NCBI GenBank assembly: GCA_937958735.1
Contig: CALGNG010000299.1
Coordinates: 1 to 15,363 of the forward strand
DNA from: an uncultured Aquimarina sp.
GTDB taxonomy: Bacteria > Bacteroidota > Bacteroidia > Flavobacteriales > Flavobacteriaceae
Reading direction: 5' to 3'
DNA: 15,363 nucleotides
Under the pieces are notes generated by a model. That model saw nothing but the letters and a program-made list of their open reading frames with translations. It made no database searches and was not told the origin of the DNA. Shown piece by piece: positions 6,643 to 15,020 of the stretch (the first letter of the stretch is position 1; the number at the start of each line of letters is the position of its first letter). Position numbers and translations under genes: made by a program.

Positions 6643-8388
6643 TTACTCTGTAGGGCGTTTTACATCTGTAAATTTATCACCTACACGAGAAACAGCATTT
6701 CTAAATCCTATGTAATCGGTAGCCATATCTTGTGGGAAGTATCTACGTTGTGCAGGATCTAACCAGTAAGCTCTGTCTTTCCAAGATCCACCTTTGTATA
6801 CGCGCACATTATCGTCGATTAAGGTTTTTCTCTTAGTAGATTTGTCATACTCTCTTTTTAATGTACCATCTTCGTTGGCTGTTACACTGTGGTTAGGAGA
6901 GTTGTACATTGCTTTAGTAGGTTTTCCTTGAATGTCCTCGAAAGCTTCGTAATAGCGAGAAGATTGTTTGTCTCCGTCTCTATAGTTTCTGTTATCACTT
7001 TCCGAGAAATTAGTTCTTAAATAAGTTTCATTCTCGTCTATTGGTACTTGTCTAATTTGACCAGGAAGTGTACGGGCAATAATTTTTCCGTTACTAAGTG
7101 TATCATATACTACTTCGTTTGTTCCTAAAACAATTACAGAACCATCACTAGCAATCGCATTTTTAGTATAAACATTACCTCTGTAATAATTAAAGTCATT
7201 AAAATCATCGTCAATTATAGGTCTATATACGTCTGCTACCCATTCGGCAACGTTTCCAGCCATATCATATAATCCATAATCATTTGGAGGGTAGCTTTTG
7301 ATTTCTGCAGTAATATCTGCTCCATCGTCACTCCATCCAGCTATTCCACCGTAATCACCACTAGCTTGTTTAAAGTTGGCTAATTGGTCACCATATCTAT
7401 TTTTCTTTCCAGAACGGGTGTATTGACCTACCCATGGATATTTTTTCTTTCCTCTGTATATGTTGTAGTTTCTAATTTCTTTTAAGCCTAATGCAGCATA
7501 TTCCCATTCTACTTCGGTAGGAAGACGATATTTTGGAGGAATATCTCCAGAATTTTTGTTAGGAAATCTATTACCTCCTCCAGAAGCGGTAGGGGCAGAG
7601 CTAGGAACTTCTTCTCCAGTTTCTGCATCAACACTTACGTTTTCTGCAGCAATACTGTCTTCTTTTTCTAGATCTTTTATTCTTTTTTGAGATTCTGCAC
7701 CACCTAATAATAAATTTTCGTCTCCTCCATATACGCCACTAGGGGCTACGGAATAAGCATCGGTATCAAAAGGCGATCCAACAGGGGCATTAAAGGCCGC
7801 TTCTTTAGCTAAATATCCTTTTTCAATTAATGCACGTTCATTTACTCGGTTGGTTCTCCAGTTGCTAAATTCAACAGCTTGTATCCAAGATACTCCTACT
7901 ACGGGGTAATTTCTGTAGGCTGGGTGTCTAAGGTAGTTGTTAGTCATTACCTCGTTAAATCCTAAACGGTTTCTCCAAACTAAAGTATCTGGTAAAGCAC
8001 CATAATATATATTTCTATAATCAGGATTAGATGGTGGGAAGAAGCGTTTGGTCCATTCAAGGTATTCCAAATACATTAAATTGGTTACCTCCGTTTCGTC
8101 TAGGTAGAAAGATTGGACATGTTGCTGTGTTGGAGTATTATTCCAATCATGCATTACATCGTCTTGTACACGACCCATTGTGAAAGTACCACCTTCGATA
8201 GGAACAGTACCCACGGGGGTTTCTTGTTCTTGGTAGTTGTAATTTACTTTAAACCATCCGCCTTTTTCATTATGCGGAGTGCCAGTACCTCTAGAGGATC
8301 TGTCGTAATTTTCTGTGGTGTTACAACCAACCAATAAAGCACTAAATACTGATGTATAAAGTAGGTTAAAAAGAACTCTTTTATTCAT
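6643..8388 (-). CDS. gldJ: Gliding motility lipoprotein GldJ
   Basis: GldJ is an outer-membrane lipoprotein needed for gliding and, with GldK, for type IX secretion in Flavobacterium. The ATG at 8386-8388 was chosen because it gives a clean lipoprotein signal, MNKRVLFNLLYTSVFSALLVGC, with C22 as the lipid site. An ATG 12 codons upstream would put charged and polar residues ahead of it. The mature part is related to formylglycine-generating/sulfatase-modifying enzymes: EGGTFTMG, YPVVGVSWIQAVEFSNW, YRLPTEVEWEYAA, GNVAEWVADVY (~376), and KGGSWKDRAYWL near residue 530 with a closing YIGFRNA. C22 is the only cysteine in the protein, so the catalytic cysteine pair of true formylglycine-generating enzymes is absent and the fold must be structural. 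Two inserts, about residues 216-281 (acidic, then Ser/Gly-rich) and about 390-520, enlarge the domain as in other GldJ proteins. It diverges from porU, as I recall for F. johnsoniae. Confidence 0.95.
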   Translation of the reverse strand: MNKRVLFNLLYTSVFSALLVGCNTTENYDRSSRGTGTPHNEKGGWFKVNYNYQEQETPVGTVPIEGGTFTMGRVQDDVMHDWNNTPTQQHVQSFYLDETEVTNLMYLEYLEWTKRFFPPSNPDYRNIYYGALPDTLVWRNRLGFNEVMTNNYLRHPAYRNYPVVGVSWIQAVEFSNWRTNRVNERALIEKGYLAKEAAFNAPVGSPFDTDAYSVAPSGVYGGDENLLLGGAESQKRIKDLEKEDSIAAENVSVDAETGEEVPSSAPTASGGGNRFPNKNSGDIPPKYRLPTEVEWEYAALGLKEIRNYNIYRGKKKYPWVGQYTRSGKKNRYGDQLANFKQASGDYGGIAGWSDDGADITAEIKSYPPNDYGLYDMAGNVAEWVADVYRPIIDDDFNDFNYYRGNVYTKNAIASDGSVIVLGTNEVVYDTLSNGKIIARTLPGQIRQVPIDENETYLRTNFSESDNRNYRDGDKQSSRYYEAFEDIQGKPTKAMYNSPNHSVTANEDGTLKREYDKSTKRKTLIDDNVRVYKGGSWKDRAYWLDPAQRRYFPQDMATDYIGFRNAVSRVGDKFTDVKRPTE

Positions 8389-8562
8389 AATTAACAATCT
8401 ATTTGTAGATAATAGGGTCTGCAATATAACAATTAACGTTCTAAAATCAATTTTATTTTAGATTTAATTATTGTTGTTTAATTTAGCAGTTATTATAATA
8501 AATAACAGAGACTACATAATATTATTGTGGTACAAGGGTTATTTTATTATTGTTTCTATGCT
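8389..8562. promoter_or_regulatory. Divergent gldJ-porU promoter region
   Basis: This 174-base, very AT-rich gap must hold the promoters for both directions. On the minus strand TTG (8448-8450) is followed after 19 bases by TATATTGC (8421-8428). This is a partial match to TAnnTTTG that would start gldJ RNA near 8414, after the alternative upstream ATG at 8424 and before the chosen start. On the plus strand I see TAATTTAG (8479-8486) but no well-spaced TTG. No operator repeat stands out. Confidence 0.4.
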
Positions 8563-11500
8563 ATGGGATGTAAATTAAAGTTTATTTTTTGTTTGTTTTG
8601 TTTGAGTTTAGGTTATGCTCAAAACAAAACGGTGTCTATCAATTGGGTAGATGCGAATGATTTGTTAATCGAATCTAGTGTCGTTAATATTAAAGGAGCA
8701 GATTCTTTTTTTGTGGACGATTCTGGTTTTGTAGACAAACTAATTTCTACTTGGGAGCCAATTGGAGAAAGCTACGAGGGTGCTAAAGCAGTTTCTGTTA
8801 TTTTAGAACCCGTTTCTTTAACCTTACTTAATAAGGTGGACAAAAGTGTATTGCCTAAATCTTTTTCGGTTTCAGTTAATTCTAGGCAAGGAAGGGATAA
8901 GATTATGGAGGTAATGAGTTTTAATCCTCTTGTAAATATAAAAGGAGAAATTAAGAGGGTGGTTTCTTTTAATTTAGAAAAAAATAAAAGAAAAAGCGGA
9001 GTGCTAAAACTTTTTCTGTCCCTAGCAGGTCTTCTTCGGTTTTAGCCTCTGGAGAATGGAGACGCTTTTCTATAGATACTACAGGTGTTTATAGGGTAAC
9101 GGCAAATTTTTTAAATTCTATAGGTGTGGATCTTAATGGGGTTAATCCAGAAACTATTAAAATATACGGTAGTGGAGGGAAACCATTGCCTTATGTTAAT
9201 GAAGAAAATAGATTTTACGATGTGCCAGAAGTACCTGTAAAATTAGTTGGTGTAGAAGACGGTGTTTTTTCGGGTGAAGATGCTTTGTTGTTTTATGGAA
9301 TAGGGACACAGGGATTCGATTTGGTAAACGATACGCATTTAAACCCTTATTCGGATGATGTTTTTTACTATGTTACAACAGGGGGTGTGGCTCATAAAAA
9401 GGTAGAAGAATTGTTGGAGGATAATGATTTAGCTACTAATTTTTTCTCTACTTACGATTATGAAACTTATAGTGAAAAGGATTTAGTTAATTTAGGAGGG
9501 ATAGGAAGGAAGTGGTTTGGAGATATGCTTGGAGGATTTAGAAATAGAAGGGAGTATAATTTTGAAATCCCAAATCCTGTTGCAGGTTCCGATGTGGAAA
9601 TTACTTTTCCTTTTGGAGGTCTATATCAAATAAGTCCGCGTATAACCGTCACCGCAATTTCTGCAAACGAAGTAGAGTCTGTAATTGGATTTCAGAATAA
9701 TTTAAATCCAAGCTCGTCGGCTTTTGGGTCGGTTTCGCCAAGTAGGTCGCGTTTATTAAGTTTAAAAGCAGGGCCTAATTTAAAGGTAAGTTTTGAATTG
9801 GATCAATTAGGAGATGCTTCAACAGAGGTGTATTTAGATTACCTAAGAGTAGTTGCAGAAAGTAATTTGAGTGGTTTAGATAGACAATTTAGTTTTTTTA
9901 ACGAAAATCAAAGTTCTGTTACGGGAACTAGTGAGTTTGTAATTTCTAATGCCAGTAATGTTAATTCTGTTTGGGATGTTACCGATCCATTTAATATTAA
10001 GGAAAAGGTAAATCTTGCGGAGGATGGAGAGTCGACAGATGGTACTTTTAGAATAAAGGTAGCTTCTGGGGAGGTTAGTAGATTTGTAGCATTAGATAAT
10101 AGAGATTTTTATAACCCCATAGCATTGCGTGATTCTAGAGTTTTGAATCAAGATTTAAAAGGAAATATTTTTAGAACTAGAACGCAAAATAATTTTGATG
10201 GTGAGTTAGATTATTTAATTATTACCCGTTCCGATTTCTTAGATTCGGCAAATAGACTGGCCGATTTTAGAAGAAAACAAGATGGGTTTAATGTAAAAGT
10301 AGTAACCTTAGATCAGATTTATAACGAGTTTAGTACAGGACAACAAGATATTACTGCTATAAGAAATTTTGTAAAATACATTTACGATAATGCTAAAGAT
10401 GAGGAGTCTAGGATTAAATATCTTTGTGTGATTGGGGACGGTTCTTACGATTATAAAGATCGTATTAGAGATAATACCAATATTGTTCCTTTGTATTTTG
10501 CGGCAAACAGTGTAACGTTAGCAAATAGTTATTCTACCGATGATTATTACGGGATTTTAGATCCTAGCGAAGGAGGTGATTTAAGGAGAGATTTGTTGGA
10601 TATTGCGGTTGGTCGAATTATTGCGCCAACTCCAGAAGTAGCCAACGATATGGTCGATAAAATAGAGAGGTATTATTCGCAAGAAAGCTATGGTTCGTGG
10701 AGGAATAACTTCTTATTTGTGTCGGACGATGTAGATGCGCCTATAGATGCGACCTTGGAATTACGTTTAGATTTTGTTGCAGAGGAGCTAAAAAGTAAAT
10801 TGCCTAATGCAAATGTTAGGAAAATTTTCACCGATGCATTTGAGCAGGAAAGGACTTCTGCAGGGGAGCGATATACTAGAGCGAGTAGGGATTTTTTAAA
10901 TGCTTTTGAGTCAGGAAATTCTTATATAAATTATTTTGGGCATGGAGGAGAAGATGGTTTGTCTGGAGAGTTTATTTTTAGAGCAGACGACGCTAGGGGT
11001 TTAACTAATAGGGATAGGCTAACTGTGTTTACGACGCTTACCTGCGAGTTAACACGTTTTGATAATCCATTACGGGAAACGGCAGGAGAGTTTTTGTATT
11101 GGAATAAAAATGGAGGAGCTGTAGCTATGTTAACAACAATACGTAATTTATTTGTTAGAACAGGTTTGGAACTTAATCCTAAGTTGGCAGAAGCATTGTT
11201 TGACGATTCGCAAAATTCAATCCCGATAGGAGAAGCCTTAAGAGTAGCTAAAAATAATTTGCTTTCTAGTGGGGATAATAGATTAACGGTTTTTTGTGTA
11301 GGAGATCCAGCGTTAAAAATTAGTTTCCCAAGACCTAAGATAGTTTTAACAGCAATTAACGACGAGGCAATTAGTGCGACTACAGGGAGCTTAAAAGCTT
11401 TGGACAAGGTTAAGTTGTCAGGTAAAGTGGTGGATGCTGGCGATGCATCAGAATCTGCTTTAGAAGGATTTAATGGAGATGTAACTGTTGTGTTATTTGA

Positions 11501-12509
11501 TAAAGATGAAGAAAGAGAAACTTTGGCTAACGATAGAGTTCAGGCATGCTTTAAGATAGATTCCATTTCGGGAGTAATTACTCCTAGTAGTGTTAGGTTA
11601 TGTAATAGTACAAATAATGAAATTTTTAAAATAGATTTTGATAACCTAGGAAGTCAAGTTTTTAGTGGTAGAGCTACTGTAAAAGAAGGTCTTTTTGATA
11701 TAGAATTTGTTGTATCTAAAAATGTTCGGTTGCCTGTTGGTGAAGGTAAAATTGGTTTTTATGCACAAAATCAATTGTTCTTAGACGACCAAAGTGGGTC
11801 CTCCAAAATTTCTATAGGGGGTCTAAATAGAGATGCTCCTTTGGATAATGAAAAGCCGATAATAAATCTGTTTTTAAATAACGAAAGTTTTGTGGATGGT
11901 CAGCTTGTAAATAGTGCCCCTAATTTAATAGTTAAATTATCGGATGCCAATGGTATTAATACGGCAGGAGGAGTTGGGCACGATATTATTGCTATTATAG
12001 ATGGAGATGAGTCTAATTCGATTAATTTGAATCAGTTTTATACTACAGAATTGGATGATTTTACAAGGGGTTTTATTAATTTTAGGCTAAAAAGCCTGTC
12101 GGCAGGAGAGCACAGATTAACTTTAAGAGCTTCCGATGTTTTTAATAATGTATCTATAGAAGAAATTACTTTTAGAGTGGGAGAAGAAGGCGATTTTACG
12201 GTTTCCGAAGTGTTAAACTATCCTAATCCATTTGTAAGTTATACGGAGTTTTGGTTTAGCCATACAGGGCCGCCTCAAGATGTCTTAGATGTAAAAATAC
12301 AAGTAATGACTATTACTGGGAAGATAGTAACTACTAAGTTTGCTACTTTGTCGGGGAATACAAATAGTTATAGGGGAGATATTACATGGGACGGAAGAGA
12401 TGATTTTGGAAATAAAGTAGGAAAAGGCGTCTATTTGTATAACATTGTTGTAAAATCTACGTTAACCAATAAAACATTTTCTAAACTAGAAAAGTTAGTG
12501 GTGTTGTAG
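8563..12509 (+). CDS. porU: Type IX secretion sortase PorU, with an apparent single-base frameshift
   Basis: PorU is the surface-exposed C25 (gingipain-like) cysteine peptidase that cleaves the C-terminal signal from T9SS cargo and attaches the cargo to the cell surface. The 5' part (from 8563) has a signal peptide ending near LGYAQ and the N-terminal domain. It then runs into a stop at 9043-9045. The rest of PorU continues in the -1 frame from about 8988 (SAKTFSVPSRSSSV, then SGEWRRFSI.TTGVYR) to the stop at 12507-12509. Restoring one base gives about 1,315 residues, a normal PorU length. In that numbering the C25 domain covers about 549-922, with the catalytic pair H794 (YFGHGGEDG) and C828 (TLTCELTRFDNP). 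A C-terminal sorting-type domain starts near 1218 (NYPNPF) and ends in KLEKLVVL. The ATG at 8563 is preferred to the GTG at 8527 because it leaves a compact signal peptide. Taken literally the gene is broken. A homopolymer sequencing error is the simplest explanation, since PorU is normally needed for T9SS and all other residues look well kept. Confidence 0.9.
8988..9010 (+). other. Site of the porU frameshift
   Basis: The upstream frame is sound up to about 8987, and the downstream frame has a stop (TAA, 8985-8987) just before this stretch. The shift must therefore fall after 8987, and similarity to PorU resumes by about 9010. The stretch contains an A5 run (8991-8995) and an A4 run (9006-9009). 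One additional A in either would restore a single open frame. A true deletion, a homopolymer miscount or ribosomal slippage are all possible. No standard slippery heptamer in the correct phase is visible. Confidence 0.75.
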
Positions 12510-12535
12510 ATCGTTAATAAATAAAATTATATTTG
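12504..12535 (+). promoter_or_regulatory. Candidate separate promoter for porV
   Basis: TTG (12504-12506, within the last codons of porU) is followed after 21 bases by TATATTTG (12528-12535), an exact match to TAnnTTTG within the usual 17-23 spacing. RNA would start about 12 bases before the porV ATG. This could let porV be made in excess of porU, or independently of it. This is a consensus match only. Confidence 0.45.
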
Positions 12536-12553
12536 TCAAAAAAAAATAATTAA

Positions 12554-13723
12554 ATGAAATTAAAATTTTCGCTAATAAGCTTACTGTTTTTGGTAGGATC
12601 AGTATCAGTACTTGCGCAGGGACCTAATCCAATTACTACGGCATTACCTTTTTTACAAGTAGCAGCAGATGCTAGAGCAGGGGGACTTGCAGATCAAGGG
12701 GTGGCAACCTCTACAGATGTTTTCTCTCAACAATGGAATTCTTCCAAATATGCTTTTGCAGAAAAAGAAATAGGTATAGGAGTAAACATTACTCCTTATC
12801 TTACGCAATTGGTTAATGATATTGTTTTAGCTAATATAGTAGGGTATAAAAAAATAGACGATCGCAGCGCCGTATCGGCAAGTTTTAGGTACTTTAGTTT
12901 AGGTGAGATTGATTTTAGCGACGAAAATGGAGTTTCGCTAGGAACACAAAAGCCAAACTCGTTAAGTTTTGATGTGGCCTATGCCTTAAAATTAAGCGAT
13001 CAATTTTCGATGTCTGTAGCGGGTAGGTATTTGCGTTCGGATCTAAGATTGCAAACATTAGGTAGTGGAGATGCTAATGCTGGAAACGGTTTTGGTGTAG
13101 ATATAACAGGTTTTTATCAAAGTGAAAAAATTCCTTATGCTAATTTCGACGGAAGATGGCGAGGAGGTTTTGCTATTACTAATATTGGCCCTAAAATTTC
13201 TTTTAGCGAAGGGGAAGAAAGTTTTATTCCTACAAACTTAAGAGTGGGTGGTGGATTTGATTTTGGAATAGATTCTTATAATACAATTAGAGCTACAGTA
13301 GAATTTTCTAAATTATTAGTACCTACACCGCCATTATTAATAGATTCAGACGGTAATGGTAGAATTGAGGGAGCAGAAAGAGATGCTTTTGAGGAGTTTA
13401 ATGATCAAGGTGCTTTTGAGGGGATTTTTAAATCCTTTAATGATGCTCCAGATGGTTTTAGTGAAGAGCTAGAAGAGTTTACTTATTCTATAAGTGCAGA
13501 ATACGATTATAATAATGTATTTGCATTAAGAGCAGGGTATTTTAATGAAAGTGAAAACAAAGGAGCAAGAAAATTTGTGGCTTTAGGGGCAGGATTCAAA
13601 TACACTTCTATAGGTTTAGATATTTCTTACTTATTTAATACTTCAAGTGTGCCAAGTCCTTTAGAAGGAACCCTTCGTTTTGGGTTAACATTTAGCTTTG
13701 GAGAGGATTATTCTACTTACTAG
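12554..13723 (+). CDS. porV: Type IX secretion outer-membrane protein PorV (LptO)
   Basis: PorV is a 14-strand outer-membrane beta-barrel that takes cargo from the SprA translocon and delivers it to PorU. The 389-residue protein starts with a signal peptide cleaved near VLAQG. It continues with the family opening NPITTALPFLQVAADARAGG and the VATSTDVFSQQWNSSKYAF segment. Alternating barrel strands follow throughout, and it closes with GTLRFGLTFSFGEDYSTY. The segment FNDAPDGFSEELEEF near residues 296-312 is characteristic of PorV. Just before it, residues 264-275 form a canonical EF-hand loop (DSDGNGRIEGAE), probably in a surface loop. It lies 44 bases after porU, with a candidate promoter of its own and a strong terminator behind it. 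The length and all recognisable blocks are normal. Confidence 0.95.
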   Translation: MKLKFSLISLLFLVGSVSVLAQGPNPITTALPFLQVAADARAGGLADQGVATSTDVFSQQWNSSKYAFAEKEIGIGVNITPYLTQLVNDIVLANIVGYKKIDDRSAVSASFRYFSLGEIDFSDENGVSLGTQKPNSLSFDVAYALKLSDQFSMSVAGRYLRSDLRLQTLGSGDANAGNGFGVDITGFYQSEKIPYANFDGRWRGGFAITNIGPKISFSEGEESFIPTNLRVGGGFDFGIDSYNTIRATVEFSKLLVPTPPLLIDSDGNGRIEGAERDAFEEFNDQGAFEGIFKSFNDAPDGFSEELEEFTYSISAEYDYNNVFALRAGYFNESENKGARKFVALGAGFKYTSIGLDISYLFNTSSVPSPLEGTLRFGLTFSFGEDYSTY

Positions 13724-13743
13724 AAAATAAATAATACTTAAGT

Positions 13744-13780
13744 AAAATGCCATTCTTTTTTAAGGAATGGCATTTTTTTA
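13744..13780 (+). terminator. Rho-independent terminator after porV
   Basis: A 12-bp perfect inverted repeat (AAAATGCCATTC and its complement, 13744-13755 and 13765-13776) encloses a 9-base loop and runs into a T-tract (13773-13779). It begins 20 bases after the porV stop and ends the porU-porV unit before the pdh promoter. Confidence 0.85.
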
Positions 13781-13916
13781 TTTCTAAAGTCAACGTTCTT
13801 TAAAGTTTTCTTTTGTAAAAAAGCGATTTTGATACTTTTTTGTGGAAATTATTGAATTTTTTAAAATCCAATTAGAGGTTGGAAAACGTTTTATTCCGTA
13901 TTTTTATCCCTCGGCG

Positions 13917-13950
13917 TTGAAACTTATCTAAAGGGAAAATGCTATTTTTG
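13917..13950 (+). promoter_or_regulatory. Promoter of the pyruvate dehydrogenase operon
   Basis: TATTTTTG (13943-13950) fits TAnnTTTG exactly, and TTG (13917-13919) lies 23 bases upstream, at the upper end of the known spacing. The predicted start, near 13957, leaves a leader of about 57 bases. In the rest of the gap between the porV terminator and pdhA (13781-13916) I see nothing definite: no open frame of note and no strong hairpin. Confidence 0.5.
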
Positions 13951-14013
13951 TAATGTTCGTAAAACCATATTCTTTAGTTTAGCGACATCAATTTTGAACC
14001 TTATTAGAATCTA

Positions 14014-15012
14014 ATGAAAAAAATAACCAAAGAGGTGTACCTAAGATGGTACGAAGACATGCTTTTCTGGAGAAAGTTTGAAGATAAACTAGCTCAAGTA
14101 TATATTCAGCAAAAAGTAAGAGGGTTCTTGCATTTATATAATGGTCAGGAGGCAATTCTAGCAGGAGCACTTCATGCTATGGATACGACTAAAGATAGGA
14201 TGATTACTGCTTACAGGAATCACGTACAGCCAATAGGTATGGGCGAAGATCCAAAGCGTGTAATGGCAGAATTATATGGTAAGGAAACAGGTACTTCTAA
14301 AGGTATGGGAGGATCTATGCATATTTTTTCTAAAGAACATCGTTTTTACGGAGGTCACGGTATTGTAGGAGGACAAATTCCATTAGGAGCAGGTTTAGCT
14401 TTTGCAGATAAGTATTTTAAAAGAGACAATGTAACCTTAACCTTTTTCGGAGACGGTGCAGCACGTCAGGGTTCGTTACACGAAGCATTTAATCTTGCAA
14501 TGCTTTGGAATTTACCAGTAGTGTTTTGTGTAGAAAATAACCAATACGCAATGGGTACTTCTGTAGAAAGATCTGCAAACCATACCGATATTTGGAAATT
14601 AGGTTTAGGATACGAAATGCCTTGTAAGCCAGTAGATGCTATGAATCCTATAAGTGTAGCGGAAGCTTTTGATGAAGCTATTAACCGTGCACGTACAGGA
14701 GGAGGGCCTACTTTCTTAGAATTAAAAACATATAGATATAGAGGGCACTCGATGAGTGATGCTCAAAAATACCGTACAAAAGAAGAGGTAGCAGAATATC
14801 AGAAAATAGATCCGATTACTCAGGTCTTAGATGTTATAAAAGATAAAAAATATGCTTCAGCAAAACAAATCGAAGAGATAGATGCTAGAGTAAAAGAGCG
14901 TGTTGCCGAATGTCAGAAATTTGCAGAGGAATCTCCATTCCCAAAACCACAGCAGATGTACGATATGGTATACGAACAAGAAGATTACCCATTTTTACCA
15001 CATAAATTATAA
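14014..15012 (+). CDS. pdhA: Pyruvate dehydrogenase E1 component, alpha subunit
   Basis: E1 alpha, with E1 beta, decarboxylates pyruvate using thiamine diphosphate and passes the acetyl group to the lipoyl arm of E2. The 332-residue protein has the family core: MITAYRNHVQPIGMG, GTSKGMGGSMHIF, GGHGIVGGQIPLGAG, then the thiamine-diphosphate/Mg motif from G146-D147-G148 to N175-N176 (GDGAARQGSLHEAFNLA, then VENNQYAMGTS). The loop YRYRGHSMSDAQKYRTKEE follows. The length is normal for the bacterial two-subunit E1 type. The gene stands 290 bases after porV behind its own promoter and terminator boundary, and the E2 gene starts 8 bases after its stop. E1 beta is not in the window, so it must be downstream or elsewhere, as is usual in Flavobacteriaceae. 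A branched-chain 2-oxoacid E1 is a less likely alternative. Confidence 0.95.
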   Translation: MKKITKEVYLRWYEDMLFWRKFEDKLAQVYIQQKVRGFLHLYNGQEAILAGALHAMDTTKDRMITAYRNHVQPIGMGEDPKRVMAELYGKETGTSKGMGGSMHIFSKEHRFYGGHGIVGGQIPLGAGLAFADKYFKRDNVTLTFFGDGAARQGSLHEAFNLAMLWNLPVVFCVENNQYAMGTSVERSANHTDIWKLGLGYEMPCKPVDAMNPISVAEAFDEAINRARTGGGPTFLELKTYRYRGHSMSDAQKYRTKEEVAEYQKIDPITQVLDVIKDKKYASAKQIEEIDARVKERVAECQKFAEESPFPKPQQMYDMVYEQEDYPFLPHKL

Positions 15013-15020
15013 TTGAAGTT

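Noticed and set aside
8388..8424. Upstream ATG of gldJ (12 additional codons)
   Set aside because: It would place charged and polar residues before an otherwise complete lipoprotein signal, and it lies at the candidate -7 box, so it may not even be transcribed.
8977..8985. A7 run followed by T as a programmed -1 slippery site for porU
   Set aside because: A -1 slip here enters the frame that stops at once at TAA 8985-8987, so it could not produce full-length PorU.
10931..11407. A 158-codon open frame on the minus strand inside porU
   Set aside because: It lies opposite the conserved C25 catalytic region of porU, its translation resembles no family I know, and it has no promoter or lead-in of its own.
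13781..13916. Possible small RNA or small gene in the porV-pdhA gap, including a 5-bp TCCAA/TTGGA hairpin
   Set aside because: The stem is too short, there is no associated T-tract, and no open frame with a plausible start is visible.
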